A stretch of 43,156 bases of DNA from Rhodospirillales bacterium (GTDB lineage Bacteria; Pseudomonadota; Alphaproteobacteria; Acetobacterales; Acetobacteraceae). The position numbers were made by a program, and so were the translations under genes. Location of the stretch: assembly GCA_947447625.1 (NCBI GenBank), contig CANFKS010000025.1, positions 1-43,156 on the forward strand. The letters run 5' to 3'. Shown in pieces: positions 28,630-39,354 of the stretch; position 1 is the stretch's first letter, and every line of letters begins with the position of its first letter. The notes beneath the pieces were generated by a model. It ran no database searches and had not been told where the DNA came from. It worked only from the letters and a program-made list of their open reading frames with translations.

Positions 28630-28686
28630 ATGTACGGGACCCAACAGGCGCGAATTATCCGCCCGGCCGCTCGCTAGAGCGCCGGG
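28630..28686 (+). promoter_or_regulatory. putative ileS leader: 15-codon ORF ending in a hairpin
   Basis: An ATG at 28630 opens a 15-codon frame, MYGTQQARIIRPAAR, ending at TAG 28675-28677. It has adjacent Ile codons ATT ATC (28654-28659). The stop lies in the loop/right arm of a hairpin: CCCGGCCGCTC (28662-28672) with GAGCGCCGGG (28677-28686), one C bulged. GGCGC (28647-28651) could instead pair with GCGCC (28679-28683). This resembles an attenuation leader for isoleucyl-tRNA synthetase. It has only two Ile codons, no good ribosome site (it may be leaderless) and no clear U run, so it is tentative. Confidence 0.35.
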
Positions 28687-28753
28687 ACCGTCCGACTGCG
28701 CCCTTCCCTTTCGCGGCAGATAACCGCCCTAGATCGCTGATCGAGATCATTCC

Positions 28754-31537
28754 ATGAGCCAGACCCGAGACTACCGCGACACCGTGTTCCTGCCGGCGAC
28801 GCCCTTTCCGATGCGCGGCGACCTGCCGAAAAAGGAGCCTGCCATCCTCGCCCGCTGGGCCAAGATGGGAATCTGGGAGCGCATCCGCGAGGCCTCCAAG
28901 GGCCGCGAAAAATTCATCCTCCATGACGGCCCGCCCTATGCCAACGGCAACCTCCATATCGGCCATGCCCTTAACAAGGTCCTGAAGGACGTCATCAACC
29001 GGGGCCGGCAGATGGCCGGCTTCGATGGCCTCTACATCCCGGGGTGGGACTGCCACGGCCTGCCCATCGAGTGGAAAATCGAGGAAGAATATCGCAAATC
29101 CGGCCGCGACAAGGACGCCGTGCCGATCCTGCAATTCCGCGCCGAATGCCGTGCCTACGCCGCCCATTGGCTGTCCGTCCAGGCCGCCGAATTCCAGCGT
29201 CTCGGCGTCTTCGGGGATTGGGACGCGCGCTACGCCACGATGGACTTCCCCTCCGAGGCCGCCATCGCCGGCGAAATCGGCAAATTCCTGCTCAACGGCG
29301 CGCTCTTCCGCGGCCTGCGCCCCGTCATGTGGTCTCCGGTCGAAAAAACGGCCCTTGCCGAAGCCGAAATCGAATATCACGACCACACCAGCACGACGAT
29401 CTTCGTCCGCTTCCCCGTCACAGCCACCGCCGCGCCGCACCTCGAAGGTGCCAGCGTCGTGATCTGGACCACCACGCCCTGGACGATGCCGGGCAACCGC
29501 GCCATCGCCTATGGCCACGAGATTGACTACGCCGTGGTGCGCATCGACAGCGTGGCGGAGGGCTCCCTCGCCCGCCCCGGCGAGAAAATCCTCGTTGCCC
29601 TCGCCCTCCTGCCCCAGGTCTGCGCCACCGTCGGCGTCGCCACCCATCACATCCTGCACGTCCTGCCCGGCACGGCGCTGTCCGGCACCATCACGGCGCA
29701 CCCTCTGCGCGGCCAGGGCTACGACTATGATGTCCCTCTCTTTGCCGGCGATTTCGTGACCACCGAAGCCGGCACCGGTCTCGTCCACATCGCCCCCGGC
29801 CACGGCGAGGATGACTTCCATCTCGGCCGCGCCCATGGCATCGAAGTCCCCGAGACCGTCGGCGACGACGGCACCTACAACCCCTGGGTCCCCCTTTTCG
29901 CCGGCGATCATGTCTACAAGGTCGCCAAAAAAATGTGCGACACGCTGACCGAAGCCGGCGGCCTCCTCGCCCACGGCAAGCTGGTCCATTCCTATCCGCA
30001 TTCCTGGCGCTCGAAGGCCCCGCTGATCTTCCGCGCCACCCCGCAATGGTTCATCCGCATGGATGGCGAAGGCGCCGGCGACATCCGCGGCCTTGCCCGC
30101 AAAGCCATCGCCGAAACCGACTTTGTCCCCGAAGCCGGCCGCACCCGCCTGGACTCGATGATCGCCGCCCGGCCGGACTGGTGCATCTCCCGCCAGCGCG
30201 CCTGGGGCGTGCCCATCGCCGTCTTCGTCGAAAAAGCCACCGGCATCCCCCTTCGTGATCCCGAAGTCGTCGCCCGCATCGTGGACGTGTTCAGCGAGGA
30301 AGGGGCGGATGCCTGGTATTCCTCCCCCCCCAGCCGCTTCCTCGGCCAGAACCGCAACCCCGATGACTACGAGCAGGTCATGGACATCGTCGATGTCTGG
30401 TTCGAATCGGGCTCCACCCACGCCTTTGTCCTCGAACAGCGCGGCCTCCCCTGGCCGGCCGATCTTTATCTCGAAGGCACCGACCAGCATCGCGGCTGGT
30501 TCCACTCCTCGCTCCTCGAAGCCGTCGGCTCGCGCGGCGTCGCCCCGTTCAAGGCGGTGCTGACCCACGGCTTCACGCTCGACGAGCAAGGCCGCAAAAT
30601 GTCGAAATCCCTCGGCAACACCACCGCGCCGCAGGAAGTCTGGGACAAGTACGGCGCCGACATCCTGCGCCTGTGGGTGATGAACACCGACATCACCGAG
30701 GACCAGCGCATCGGCCCGGAAATCCTCAAACAAACCTCCGAGCTGTATCGCCGTCTGCGCAACACGCTGCGCTGGCTCCTGGGCAGCCTTGACGGCTTCA
30801 CGCCGGGCGAACACCTCCCCGAAGCCGAGATGCCCGAGCTCGAACGCTGGGTGCTGCACCGCTTGTGGGAACTCGACAACCAGGTCCGCATCGCCGTCGA
30901 CAGCCATGACTGGGCCGGACTCTACCCCGCCATCCACAGCTTCTGCTCGACCGACCTCTCCGCCTTCTACTTCGACATCCGCAAGGACGCCCTCTACTGC
31001 GACCGGCCCGACAGCCTGCGCCGCCGCGCCGCCCGCACCGTGCTCGATCATCTCCACCGCTGCCTCACGACGTGGCTCGCCCCGGTTCTGGTCTTCACCG
31101 CCGAGGAAGCCTGGACCGCCCGCTTCGGCGAAGACGCCAGCGTCCATCTGCAGGATTTCTACGCCGTGCCGGAGCGCTGGCGCGATGACGCCCTGGCCGA
31201 CAAATGGCTCGCCATCCGCGCCCGCCGCTCCATCGCCACCACGGCGCTTGAAGCCATGCGCCGCGACGGCAAGATCGGCTCCTCCCTGCAAGCCGAAGTC
31301 GACCTCGGCCTGCCCGAAACCGAGGCAACCCTGCTCTCCGCCCCCGAATGGGCCGAAGTGCTGATCGTCTCCGCCGCCAGAACCAGCCATGCCGCCGAAG
31401 CCTCCGTCGCCACCGGCCTGGCCCCGGGCGAAAAATGTGCACGCTGCTGGAAAATCCTGCCCGAAGTTGGCAAGCAGCACGCCCATCTTACGCTCTGCCT
31501 GCGCTGCGCCGACGCCGTGGATCAGGCCGCTCCGTGA
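28754..31537 (+). CDS. ileS: isoleucyl-tRNA synthetase
   Basis: The 927-residue class I synthetase charges tRNA-Ile. The HIGH motif is in [18 protein letters not shown] (about residues 64-81), the editing domain follows with [13 protein letters not shown] and [21 protein letters not shown] is in [12 protein letters not shown], and a C-terminal zinc site is formed by CARCW and CLRC. The length matches the bacterial type 1 enzyme. The stop overlaps the GTG start of lspA. A 138-bp structured leader separates it from ribF. Confidence 0.98.
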   Translation: MSQTRDYRDTVFLPATPFPMRGDLPKKEPAILARWAKMGIWERIREASKGREKFILHDGPPYANGNLHIGHALNKVLKDVINRGRQMAGFDGLYIPGWDCHGLPIEWKIEEEYRKSGRDKDAVPILQFRAECRAYAAHWLSVQAAEFQRLGVFGDWDARYATMDFPSEAAIAGEIGKFLLNGALFRGLRPVMWSPVEKTALAEAEIEYHDHTSTTIFVRFPVTATAAPHLEGASVVIWTTTPWTMPGNRAIAYGHEIDYAVVRIDSVAEGSLARPGEKILVALALLPQVCATVGVATHHILHVLPGTALSGTITAHPLRGQGYDYDVPLFAGDFVTTEAGTGLVHIAPGHGEDDFHLGRAHGIEVPETVGDDGTYNPWVPLFAGDHVYKVAKKMCDTLTEAGGLLAHGKLVHSYPHSWRSKAPLIFRATPQWFIRMDGEGAGDIRGLARKAIAETDFVPEAGRTRLDSMIAARPDWCISRQRAWGVPIAVFVEKATGIPLRDPEVVARIVDVFSEEGADAWYSSPPSRFLGQNRNPDDYEQVMDIVDVWFESGSTHAFVLEQRGLPWPADLYLEGTDQHRGWFHSSLLEAVGSRGVAPFKAVLTHGFTLDEQGRKMSKSLGNTTAPQEVWDKYGADILRLWVMNTDITEDQRIGPEILKQTSELYRRLRNTLRWLLGSLDGFTPGEHLPEAEMPELERWVLHRLWELDNQVRIAVDSHDWAGLYPAIHSFCSTDLSAFYFDIRKDALYCDRPDSLRRRAARTVLDHLHRCLTTWLAPVLVFTAEEAWTARFGEDASVHLQDFYAVPERWRDDALADKWLAIRARRSIATTALEAMRRDGKIGSSLQAEVDLGLPETEATLLSAPEWAEVLIVSAARTSHAAEASVATGLAPGEKCARCWKILPEVGKQHAHLTLCLRCADAVDQAAP

Positions 31538-32085
31538 CCAGAGCCGCCCGCATTTGGGCCGGCGGCCTCATTGCTCTCGCGATGCTGGCCGCCGACCAGG
31601 CCTCTAAATACTGGATCCTCGAAATCCTGCGCCTGCCCGATCGCGGCAGTGTCGCGGTGCTGCCCGGCCTCAACTTCACCATGGTGTGGAACTACGGCAT
31701 CACCTTCGGCCTGCTGCGCAGCGAAAGCGCCTGGGCCGGCGTCGCGTTGACCGCCATCGCGCTGGCCGTCGTCGCCGCCCTCGCGGTCTGGCTGTGGCGC
31801 GCCGAACGCCTGCTCGTCGCCCTCGCCCTCGGCGCGGTCGCCGGCGGCGCCATCGGCAATGTCATCGACCGCGCCCGCTTCGGTGCGGTCGTCGATTTCA
31901 TCCATGCCCATGCCATGGGCTGGTCATGGTATGTCTTCAATGTCGCGGATGCGGCGATCGTCTGCGGGGTCGCGGCACTGGTGCTCGACGGCATGCGTTA
32001 TCCCAAATCGGATCGTGCAACGCCACATTCGGACACGGGCACCACCAACCCGGGCAAGCTTGCCGTTCGCGGCCAGGACAAGTAA
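31534..32085 (+). CDS. lspA: lipoprotein signal peptidase II
   Basis: The 183-residue inner-membrane aspartyl protease removes signal peptides from prolipoproteins. It has four hydrophobic segments, the conserved DQASKYWIL (residues 21-29), the Asn motif near NYGITFGLL, and catalytic Asp121 (GAVVDF) and Asp139 (FNVADAAI). It starts with GTG, overlapping the ileS stop. Substrates in this window include Pal and the DUF3035 lipoprotein directly downstream. The C-terminal 25 residues are a polar extension. Confidence 0.95.
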   Translation: MTRAARIWAGGLIALAMLAADQASKYWILEILRLPDRGSVAVLPGLNFTMVWNYGITFGLLRSESAWAGVALTAIALAVVAALAVWLWRAERLLVALALGAVAGGAIGNVIDRARFGAVVDFIHAHAMGWSWYVFNVADAAIVCGVAALVLDGMRYPKSDRATPHSDTGTTNPGKLAVRGQDK

Positions 32086-32095
32086 GGAAGCGATC

Positions 32096-32647
32096 ATGCG
32101 CCCCATCCTCCCCCAGGTTTCGTCCGGCCTCCTGTTTTGTGCCCTGCTCGGCCTCGCCGGCTGCGGTGGCGGCAGCGATTATGCCCGCACCTTCGGCTTC
32201 GTCCGCGACGCGCCCGACGAATTCCAGGTGATGACACGCGCACCCCTCGCGATGCCCCCGGCCTATATGCTGGTCCCCCCGCAGCCCGGCGCCTCTGGAC
32301 CGCAGGAACTGAGCCAGCGCCCCGGCATCAGCACGCTTTCGCCGCAGGCCGCCCTGCAACCCGCCGCCGGCAGTTCCGCCGGCCAGCAGGCCCTGCTCCA
32401 GGCCGCCGGCCCCGCCGCTCCGGCTGATATCCGCACGTCAATCAATGCCATAGCCTCGGTCGAAAACCCCGAGCCTGGCATCACGGACAAGCTGATGTTC
32501 TGGCTCCTCCCGCGGGAACCCGGCGCCATCATCGACGCCACCGCCGAAGCCAAGCGCCTGCGCGAAAACGCCGCACTCGGCCAATCCAACCAGGCCACCG
32601 AAACCGTCATCATCCTGCCCAAGCGCAAAACCATCTTTGGGTTCTAG
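32096..32647 (+). CDS. DUF3035 family lipoprotein
   Basis: The 183-residue product has a lipoprotein signal peptide with lipobox LAGC (Cys near residue 23). A conserved segment follows, ARTFGFVRDAPDEFQVMTRAPLAMPPAYMLVPPQPG. This is the signature of the alphaproteobacterial DUF3035 family, often found after ileS-lspA. A Gln/Ala-rich middle and the tail ending IILPKRKTIFGF complete it. AAGGAAG precedes ATG 32096. The function is unknown; an outer-membrane location is likely. The TAG stop is built into the hairpin that follows. Confidence 0.85.
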   Translation: MRPILPQVSSGLLFCALLGLAGCGGGSDYARTFGFVRDAPDEFQVMTRAPLAMPPAYMLVPPQPGASGPQELSQRPGISTLSPQAALQPAAGSSAGQQALLQAAGPAAPADIRTSINAIASVENPEPGITDKLMFWLLPREPGAIIDATAEAKRLRENAALGQSNQATETVIILPKRKTIFGF

Positions 32648-32684
32648 AGCGGGATGCCTTCTGATTGCGAAGGCATCCCGCTCT
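32643..32684. terminator. stop-codon-linked hairpin, dispersed element copy 2
   Basis: A perfect 16-bp stem (32646-32661 with 32669-32684) with loop TGATTGC begins within the TAG stop of the DUF3035 gene and is followed by AATTCTTTGTTTG. It functions as an intrinsic terminator by structure and is the second copy of the element at 378-418. Confidence 0.8.
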
Positions 32685-32699
32685 AATTCTTTGTTTGAT

Positions 32700-32747
32700 C
32701 GCCTGATCCGGACTTTTGGCGGGTCCGCCGACAGTCCGGATCAGGCG
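32700..32747. terminator. nested hairpin after thiD
   Basis: A 15-bp perfect inverted repeat (32700-32714 with 32733-32747) encloses an inner GGCGG-GT-CCGCC stem. It starts directly after the TAG stop of thiD on the minus strand and is followed there by ATCAAACAAAG, so it has no good U run. It closes the long minus-strand run that starts with tolA. Confidence 0.7.
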
Positions 32748-33554
32748 CTAGCGGAGGCGGCTGAGGTCGACGGTGACGGCGTGGTTGAGGGGGCCGTGGC
32801 CTGCGCCATAGCCGGGGGCGGCGAGGAGGGCGGCGCGAACATAGGCGCGGGCGCGGGCGACGGCCTCGGGCAGGGACATGGCCTGGGCGAGGCCCGCGGC
32901 GATGGCGCTGGCCAGGGTGCAGCCGGTGCCGTGGGTGTGGCGGGTGGCGACGCGGGTGGCGCGGTAGGCGATGGTATGGCCGGGGGTGGCGAGGAGGTCG
33001 ACGAGATCATCGCCCGCAAGGTGACCGCCTTTGAGCAGGACGGCGGGGACGCCCATCGCGAGCAGGGCGGCGGCGGCTTGGTGCATCGTGGCTTCGCTGT
33101 CGATGACAAGGCCGGTCAGCACCTCGGCCTCGGGCAGGTTGGGGGTCAGCAGGGTGGCAAGCGGCAGAAGGCGCGCGCGCAGATGGGCGACGGCCTCCTG
33201 GGCGAGCAGGGAATGGCCGCCTTTGGCGACCATGACCGGATCGACGACGACGGGGAGGCCCTGGGCGCGGGCTTCGAGCGCGTCGGCGACGGTGGCGATG
33301 GTGGTGGCGTCCCCCAGCATGCCGGTTTTTATGGCGTCGGCACCGAGGTCATCGAGAACGGATTGGATTTGCAGGCGCAGGAAGTCGGGCGGCACCGGGT
33401 GAACGCCCTGAACGCCCGTGGTGTTCTGGGCGGTGAGGGCGGTGATGGCGGTCATGGCGAAGGCGTCGAGCGCGGTGATTGCCTTGATATCGGCCTGGAT
33501 ACCGGCGCCGCCGCCGGAGTCCGAGCCCGCAATCACCAGAACACGGCCGCGCAT
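32748..33554 (-). CDS. thiD: hydroxymethylpyrimidine/phosphomethylpyrimidine kinase
   Basis: The 268-residue ribokinase-fold enzyme phosphorylates HMP and HMP-phosphate for thiamine synthesis. It begins VLVIAGSDSGGGAGIQADIKA; GMLG, VVVDPVMVAKGG, LLTPNLPEAEVL, LLKGGH and the C-terminal anion hole THGTGCTLASAIAA are all present. The start overlaps the glmM stop by one base (TGATG). It is the last gene of the tolA-to-thiD run and no other thiamine gene is in the window. Confidence 0.95.
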   Translation of the reverse strand: MRGRVLVIAGSDSGGGAGIQADIKAITALDAFAMTAITALTAQNTTGVQGVHPVPPDFLRLQIQSVLDDLGADAIKTGMLGDATTIATVADALEARAQGLPVVVDPVMVAKGGHSLLAQEAVAHLRARLLPLATLLTPNLPEAEVLTGLVIDSEATMHQAAAALLAMGVPAVLLKGGHLAGDDLVDLLATPGHTIAYRATRVATRHTHGTGCTLASAIAAGLAQAMSLPEAVARARAYVRAALLAAPGYGAGHGPLNHAVTVDLSRLR

Positions 33555-34906
33555 CAGCCTGCCACCGCGGCGATTTCGGCGACGAGGGCATCGACGATGG
33601 CAAGGACCTGGGCTTCGTCCGGGCCTTCGGCCATGACGCGGATCAGGGGTTCGGTGCCGGATTTGCGGATGAGGAGGCGGCCCGAGGTTTCAAGCAGGGC
33701 TTCGGCCTCGGCGATGGCGGATTGGACGGAGGGTTTGTCGAGCGGGCTGTCGCCGGTGAAGCGGACGTTTTTCAGCAGTTGCGGGTAGGGGGTGAAGACA
33801 CGGCAGACTTCGCTGGCGGGGCGGCCATCCTCGATGAGGACGGCGAGGACTTGCAGGGCGGCGAGCAGGCCGTCGCCGGTGGTGGCGTAGTCGGACAGGA
33901 TCATGTGGCCGGATTGTTCGCCGCCGATGTTGATGCCGGCGGCGCGCATTTTCTCGACGACGTAGCGGTCTCCGACATTGGTGCGATGAAGCCTGAGGCC
34001 GCCGGCTTCGAGGTGACGTTCGAGGCCGAGATTGGACATCACGGTGGCGACGATGCCGCCGCCGGTGAGGCGGCCGCTGGCATGGAAGGAGCGGGCGATA
34101 AGGCCGAGGACCTGGTCGCCATCGATGATCTGGCCTTTTTCGTCGGACATGATGAGGCGGTCGGCGTCACCATCGAGCGCGAGGCCGACATGGGCGCCGT
34201 GCTTGAGGACCTGGCTGCAGAGGAAGGCGGGGATGGTGGAGCCGCAGTCGCGGTTGATGTTGAAGCCGTCAGGTTCGACGCCGACACGGATGACGTCGGC
34301 GCCGAGTTCCCACAAGACCGCCGGTGCCACGCGGTAGGCGGCGCCGTTGGCACAGTCGATGACGATTTTCAGGCCGTCGAGGCGCATGCCGCGGGGGAAG
34401 GTGGATTTGGCGGCTTCGATGTAGCGGCCGCCGGCGTCATCGAGGCGGGAGGCGCGGCCGAGTTTGGCGGGTTTGGCGAGGTGGCCGAGGAGGGAGCCGT
34501 CCATGGCGGCTTCGATCTCGGCTTCGGTTTCGTCGGACAGCTTGAAGCCATCGGGGCCGAACAGCTTGATGCCGTTGTCTTCGTAGGGGTTGTGCGAGGC
34601 GGAGATCATGACGCCGAGGTCGGCGCGGAGGTTGCGCGTCATCATGGCGATGGCGGGGGTGGGGAGGGGGCCGAGGAGAACGACATCCATGCCGGCGCCG
34701 ATGAAGCCGGCGGTGAGGGCAGGTTCGATCATGTAGCCGGACAGGCGGGTGTCCTTGCCGATGACGACGCGGTGGCGGTGATTGCCGCGGGTGAACATGA
34801 GGCCGGCGGCCTGACCGAGGCGCAGCGCGGTGCCGGCCGTCATGGGATCGGTGTTGGCGGTGCCGCGGATGCCGTCGGTGCCGAACAGGCGGCGTTTGGG
34901 GGACAT
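33554..34906 (-). CDS. glmM: phosphoglucosamine mutase
   Basis: The 450-residue enzyme converts glucosamine-6-phosphate to glucosamine-1-phosphate, which supplies UDP-GlcNAc for peptidoglycan and LPS. It begins [15 protein letters not shown]; the phosphoserine loop is ISASHNP (Ser104), metal binding is DGDADR (residues 245-250), the sugar loop is GGEQSGH, and the phosphate loop [12 protein letters not shown] is near the C-terminus. ATG 34906 matches the family start. folP lies 47 bases upstream, as in the classic ftsH-folP-glmM order. Confidence 0.97.
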   Translation of the reverse strand: MSPKRRLFGTDGIRGTANTDPMTAGTALRLGQAAGLMFTRGNHRHRVVIGKDTRLSGYMIEPALTAGFIGAGMDVVLLGPLPTPAIAMMTRNLRADLGVMISASHNPYEDNGIKLFGPDGFKLSDETEAEIEAAMDGSLLGHLAKPAKLGRASRLDDAGGRYIEAAKSTFPRGMRLDGLKIVIDCANGAAYRVAPAVLWELGADVIRVGVEPDGFNINRDCGSTIPAFLCSQVLKHGAHVGLALDGDADRLIMSDEKGQIIDGDQVLGLIARSFHASGRLTGGGIVATVMSNLGLERHLEAGGLRLHRTNVGDRYVVEKMRAAGINIGGEQSGHMILSDYATTGDGLLAALQVLAVLIEDGRPASEVCRVFTPYPQLLKNVRFTGDSPLDKPSVQSAIAEAEALLETSGRLLIRKSGTEPLIRVMAEGPDEAQVLAIVDALVAEIAAVAG

Positions 34907-34953
34907 GGGCTGAGGTGTCCGTTCTGAGGGAGGGCGCTGCGTGTGTAGCAGAA

Positions 34954-35997
34954 TCAGGCGAGGCCGCGCCACACCCGGACAGCCTGCACGGTTTCGGCAA
35001 CGTCATGGACGCGCAGAATGGCGGCCCCGTGGGAAAGAGCGTGCAGCCCGGCGGATATCGAGCCGGCGAGACGGTGTTTCGGGTCGGTGACGCCGGAGAG
35101 GCGGCCGATGAAGCCCTTGCGGGACAGGCCGATGACGATGCGGCAGCCCAGGGACAACAGCATGGCGAGGCGGGGGAGGAGGAGGAGGTTGTGCTCGGCG
35201 GTTTTGGCGAAACCGATGCCGGGGTCGATGGCGATGTTGTGCCGCGCGATGCCGGCGGCAACGGCCACGGCGATGCGGGCGGCGAGTTCGGTGGCGACTT
35301 CGCGGGCGACGTCATCGTAGCGGGCAAGGCGGGTCATGTCGGTGGGGTCGTGGCGCATGTGCATGAGCACGACGGGGCATGATGCCCGGGCGACGATGTG
35401 GGCGGCTGCTTGATCGTGGGTGAGGGCCGAGACGTCGTTGACGATGCGGGCGCCGGCGTCGAGCGCGGCTTGCATGGTGGAGGCGTTGCGCGTGTCGATG
35501 GAGACAAGGATACCGCGATCGGCCAAGGCACGGATGACGGGCAGAACGCGGGCGCGTTCCTGCTCCGGGGTGACGGCGGCGGCGCCGGGGCGGGTGGATT
35601 CGCCGCCGACATCGATCAGGGCGGCGCCGGCTTCGGTCATGGCGAGGGCGGTATCGATGGCGTGGGCGGTGCTGGTGAATTGGCCGCCGTCGCTGAAACT
35701 GTCGGGCGTGAGGTTGAGGATACCCATGACAGCACCGTTCGGCAGACCGGCCCAGTGGGGAACAGGCGCGGTCAGCGCGCGCAGGATCTCGGGGGGGGCG
35801 CCGACGGCAGGGAGGATGGTGTCGTCGAGGCGAAGCAGGGCGAAGGCGGCGGGGCCGCCGGCAAGCCAGTGGGCCCGGCCGGCGGCGACGGCGTCAGCGG
35901 CCGCTTTGCCGTCCAGCAACGCGAGCGGTTCGGCGAGGCGGAGTGGCCCCCCTGCCCTCTCCGGACCGGTCGTTCGCATCGTCAGGGCCGGGTTCAA
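34954..35997 (-). CDS. folP: dihydropteroate synthase
   Basis: The 347-residue enzyme joins pABA to dihydropterin pyrophosphate in folate synthesis. The catalytic domain starts near residue 89 with [49 protein letters not shown] and DPGIGFAKT follow. The first ~85 residues are an Ala-rich extension absent from the roughly 280-residue enterobacterial enzyme. Similar extensions occur in some alphaproteobacterial FolP proteins; its role is unknown. The start ATG overlaps the ftsH stop by four bases. Confidence 0.94.
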   Translation of the reverse strand: MNPALTMRTTGPERAGGPLRLAEPLALLDGKAAADAVAAGRAHWLAGGPAAFALLRLDDTILPAVGAPPEILRALTAPVPHWAGLPNGAVMGILNLTPDSFSDGGQFTSTAHAIDTALAMTEAGAALIDVGGESTRPGAAAVTPEQERARVLPVIRALADRGILVSIDTRNASTMQAALDAGARIVNDVSALTHDQAAAHIVARASCPVVLMHMRHDPTDMTRLARYDDVAREVATELAARIAVAVAAGIARHNIAIDPGIGFAKTAEHNLLLLPRLAMLLSLGCRIVIGLSRKGFIGRLSGVTDPKHRLAGSISAGLHALSHGAAILRVHDVAETVQAVRVWRGLA

Positions 35998-37916
35998 CCG
36001 GGTTGCGGGGCGGCTCCAAGCCCGCCGGGCGGGGGCGGGGACGGGCGGCCGGCGGTGGGGACCGAGGCGCGGCGAGACTCGGGCATGGGATCGTCCACCA
36101 CTTTCTTGACGACAGGTTCGCCGCGCAGGACCTGGCGGATTTCGTCGCCGGAGAGGGTTTCGTGTTCGAGCAGGCCCTTGGCGATGGCGTGAAGGTCAGC
36201 GATGTGCTCGGTCAGGATGGCGGTGGCGCGGATATAGGCCTTGTCGATCAGGGCCTTCACCTCGGCGTCGATTTCGCGGGCGGTGACTTCGGAGACGTTT
36301 TTGCTCTGGGTGACGGAGTGACCGAGGAAGACTTCCTGGCTGTTGTCGCCATAGGCGATCATGCCGAGTTTCTCGCTCATGCCCCATTCGGTGACCATGG
36401 CGCGGGCGAGGTTGGTGGCCATTTTGATGTCGCCGCTGGCGCCGTTGGAGACTTTTTCGGCGCCGAAGATGATTTCCTCCGCCACGCGCCCGCCCATGCC
36501 CATGATGAGGCGGGCGGTGCATTTGGCGCGGCTCATGGAGTAGCGGTCGCCTTCAGGCAGGCTCATGACCATGCCGAGGGCGCGGCCGCGCGGGATGATG
36601 GTGGCTTTGTGGATCGGGTCGCACTCAGGCTCATGGAGCGAGCAGAGGGCGTGGCCGGCCTCGTGATAGGAGGTCATCTCCTTTTCCTCGTCGCTCATGA
36701 CGAGGCTGCGGCGTTCGGCGCCCATCATGACCTTGTCCTTGGCGAACTCGAACTCGGCCATGGCGACGACCCGCTTGCCGATGCGCGCCGCGAGGAGGGC
36801 GGCTTCGTTGACGAGGTTGGCAAGGTCGGCCCCGGAGAAGCCAGGGGTGCCGCGGGCGATGATCTTGGGGTCGACATCCGACGCGAGGGGGACTTTGCGC
36901 ATGTGGACGCGCAGGATTTTTTCGCGGCCGGCAACGTCGGGGTTCGGCACCATGACCTGGCGGTCGAAGCGGCCGGGACGAAGCAAGGCGGGGTCGAGCA
37001 CGTCGGGCCGGTTGGTGGCGGCGATCAGGATGACGCCTTCATTGGACTCGAAGCCGTCCATCTCGACCAGCATCTGATTGAGGGTCTGTTCGCGTTCGTC
37101 GTTGCCGCCGCCGAGGCCAGCACCGCGATGGCGGCCAACGGCGTCGATTTCGTCAATGAAGATGATGCAGGGGGCGTTTTTCTTGCCCTGCTCGAACATG
37201 TCCCGCACGCGCGACGCGCCGACGCCCACGAACATCTCGACGAAATCGGAGCCCGAGATGGTGAAGAACGGGACATTGGCTTCGCCGGCGATGGCGCGGG
37301 CGAGGAGGGTCTTGCCGGTGCCGGGGGGGCCGACGAGCAGGACGCCCTTGGGGATTTTGCCGCCGAGGCGCTGGAATTTCTGCGGGTCCTTGAGGAATTC
37401 GACGATTTCCTGGAGTTCGGACTTGGCTTCGTCGATGCCGGCAACGTCATCGAAGGTGACGCGGCCTTGCTTTTCCGTCAGCAGGCGGGCGCGGGATTTT
37501 CCGAAGCCCATGGCGCGGCCGCCGCCGCCCTGCATCTGGCGCATGAAGAACACCCAGACGCCGATCAGCAGCAGCATGGGGAACCAGTTGAGCACCATGT
37601 GGAGCAGCGGGTTGACGTCGTTTTCCTCGGGCTTGGCGACGACGCGCACGCCCTTTTCGGTGAGGCGCGAGACCAGGGTCTGGTCTTCCGGGGTGTAGGT
37701 CTGGAAGGAGCGGTTGTCGGTGCTTTGGAAGGTGACGGTATGGCCCTGGATCACGACGTCACGCACGCGGCCGGTGTTCACTTCGCTGATGAAGTCGGAA
37801 TAGGCGACCTGCGTCGCACTCGTCCGCCCGCTACCGGGCTGGAAGACGTTGAACAGCACCACCAGGAGGAGTGCGATGATGACCCAAAGCACCAGATTGC
37901 GGCCGAAATTGCTCAT
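35994..37916 (-). CDS. ftsH: ATP-dependent zinc metalloprotease FtsH
   Basis: The 640-residue membrane AAA+ protease degrades damaged membrane proteins and regulators such as LpxC. Two membrane segments (about residues 6-24 and 105-125) flank a periplasmic domain. Walker A GPPGTGKT is at 196-203, Walker B IIFIDEID at 251-258, the SRH arginines around GRFDRQ at 315-320, and zinc-binding HEAGH at 418-422. A Pro/Gly-rich tail ends the protein. AAGGA precedes ATG 37916. A 137-bp gap separates it from tilS; folP is coupled downstream. Confidence 0.98.
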   Translation of the reverse strand: MSNFGRNLVLWVIIALLLVVLFNVFQPGSGRTSATQVAYSDFISEVNTGRVRDVVIQGHTVTFQSTDNRSFQTYTPEDQTLVSRLTEKGVRVVAKPEENDVNPLLHMVLNWFPMLLLIGVWVFFMRQMQGGGGRAMGFGKSRARLLTEKQGRVTFDDVAGIDEAKSELQEIVEFLKDPQKFQRLGGKIPKGVLLVGPPGTGKTLLARAIAGEANVPFFTISGSDFVEMFVGVGASRVRDMFEQGKKNAPCIIFIDEIDAVGRHRGAGLGGGNDEREQTLNQMLVEMDGFESNEGVILIAATNRPDVLDPALLRPGRFDRQVMVPNPDVAGREKILRVHMRKVPLASDVDPKIIARGTPGFSGADLANLVNEAALLAARIGKRVVAMAEFEFAKDKVMMGAERRSLVMSDEEKEMTSYHEAGHALCSLHEPECDPIHKATIIPRGRALGMVMSLPEGDRYSMSRAKCTARLIMGMGGRVAEEIIFGAEKVSNGASGDIKMATNLARAMVTEWGMSEKLGMIAYGDNSQEVFLGHSVTQSKNVSEVTAREIDAEVKALIDKAYIRATAILTEHIADLHAIAKGLLEHETLSGDEIRQVLRGEPVVKKVVDDPMPESRRASVPTAGRPSPPPPGGLGAAPQPG

Positions 37917-38053
37917 TTCATTCCTTAGGAGTCACCCCCGCCCGGAAATCCGGAAGGGCCGTTACGCGATGGCTGCACAGGGCGGTTCCCGGAGAACCAT
38001 GTCGCCCACCCGGCGGGGCCGGGCTTCATTCAGACCGCCCGGATGACCCGGAC

Positions 38054-39322
38054 TTAGCTCAAATAGGTTGCGGGAGCGCACTCCGCAAACCCTCTGTGCA
38101 AATCTCCTGCGGCAGAGGCAAAAAAAGGCGCCCCGGCGGCGGGGTGGACGGGATCGAATACGATCCGGATCCGCTCGATCCCATCACCCTCACAATAACC
38201 CAATTGCGGCACCGCGAACAGGCGGCCGGCGCAGCGCAGCGCGGGGAGGGTTTGCAGGATCGCGGCGGGCAGGGGGCTGAGATGGCGCAGGGTGGCGGCC
38301 TGGGGGCCGAGGGGTCCGATCGTGAGGCCGGCGGGAGCGGCGAGGACGCGGTGGCGGTTGTCCCAGGTGACTCCGGGACGGCAAAGGCGGTCGGGTTCCA
38401 TGGCGGCGGCTTCGCGCACCAGGAGCCAGTCGCCCGGGGCGAGGCGGCCGGCGCGGAGGATGCGAATGCCGGCCAGAGTGGCGGGGCGGGGGCGGGCGCA
38501 CCAGGCGGCGATGGCCGCGGCGGGCGGCGGGTAGGGCGCGCCGGTGAGGGCACGGAGCAGCGCGGCGAGGGCAGCTGGGGGTGGGGGTTCAGGGGGGAGG
38601 AGGGCGTAGCCTGCGGGGTGGATGCGCAGGGTTTGGCCGAGATGGGTGGCGGTTTCGCGTTCGGCGGCGGCGCGCCCGGTGGCGCGCCAGGCGGCGGCCT
38701 GGAGACTGGCGGCGGTGGCGGGGCCGGCGCCGTCGGCGTCGGCGCGGAGCAGGCGCAGACGGTTGCGGGTGGCGGTTTGGTTGTGGTTGCTGGGATCGTC
38801 GATCCAGGCTTGGCCGGCGGCGCGCAGGGTGGCGCGCAGGCAGGCCGGGGGGATGGTCAGGAGGGGGCGGAGGAGGCGGACGGTGCGGTGTTCGCTCAGC
38901 GCCGCCATGCCGGCAAGGCCGGCGGGGCCGCTGCGGCGGAGCAGGCGGAGCGCGATGGTTTCAGCCTGGTCGGCGGCGTGATGACCGAGCAGGAGGTGGA
39001 GGAGGCCCCGTTCGGCGCAGGCGGCCTCGAGCAGGGCGTAGCGGGCGATGCGGGCGCGTTCGGCAAGGGCCGGGCCGGGAGGAAGGGTGGCGACGGTAAG
39101 GATATGGGCTTCGATGCCGCGGGATCGGAGACGCTCAGCGGTGAGGCGGGCTTCCGCGGCGGAATCGGGGCGCAGGGCGTGGTCAACCACGAGGCCGACG
39201 GCGCCGCCGTCCCGCGCGGTGGCCCAGGTGGCGGCGAGAAGGGCGCAGGCGAGGCTGTCGGCGCCGCCTGAGACGGCGATGGCGATGCGCGGGCGCGGTT
39301 CGAACGGCCCGAGCGGGGCCAT
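38054..39322 (-). CDS. tilS: tRNA(Ile)-lysidine synthase
   Basis: The 422-residue PP-loop ATPase converts the wobble C of tRNA-Ile(CAU) to lysidine so that it reads AUA. The PP-loop SGGADS is at residues 18-23 and further motifs are VDHALRPDS, LLGHHAADQAETIALRLLRRSGPAGLAGM and WIDDPSNHN. The C-terminal half is Pro/Ala-rich and less conserved. It lies 32 bases after cpoB and upstream of ftsH, a common order. Confidence 0.93.
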   Translation of the reverse strand: MAPLGPFEPRPRIAIAVSGGADSLACALLAATWATARDGGAVGLVVDHALRPDSAAEARLTAERLRSRGIEAHILTVATLPPGPALAERARIARYALLEAACAERGLLHLLLGHHAADQAETIALRLLRRSGPAGLAGMAALSEHRTVRLLRPLLTIPPACLRATLRAAGQAWIDDPSNHNQTATRNRLRLLRADADGAGPATAASLQAAAWRATGRAAAERETATHLGQTLRIHPAGYALLPPEPPPPAALAALLRALTGAPYPPPAAAIAAWCARPRPATLAGIRILRAGRLAPGDWLLVREAAAMEPDRLCRPGVTWDNRHRVLAAPAGLTIGPLGPQAATLRHLSPLPAAILQTLPALRCAGRLFAVPQLGYCEGDGIERIRIVFDPVHPAAGAPFFASAAGDLHRGFAECAPATYLS

Positions 39323-39354
39323 CAGCGCCGCAAACGCCTGCTGGCTGAGCGGCG

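Noticed and set aside
28616-28753. T-box riboswitch before ileS
   Set aside because: No T-box sequence or specifier stem is visible, and T-boxes are not expected in Alphaproteobacteria.
28655-31486. 943-codon open frame opposite ileS
   Set aside because: Antisense shadow; the composition is Gly/Ala/Glu-rich with no domain, and ileS is intact on the other strand.
35943-37928. 661-codon frame opposite ftsH
   Set aside because: Antisense shadow of FtsH, whose AAA and protease motifs are complete.
37917-38053. Terminator between tilS and ftsH
   Set aside because: Only short GC stems such as CCGG-AAAT-CCGG are seen, with no T run.
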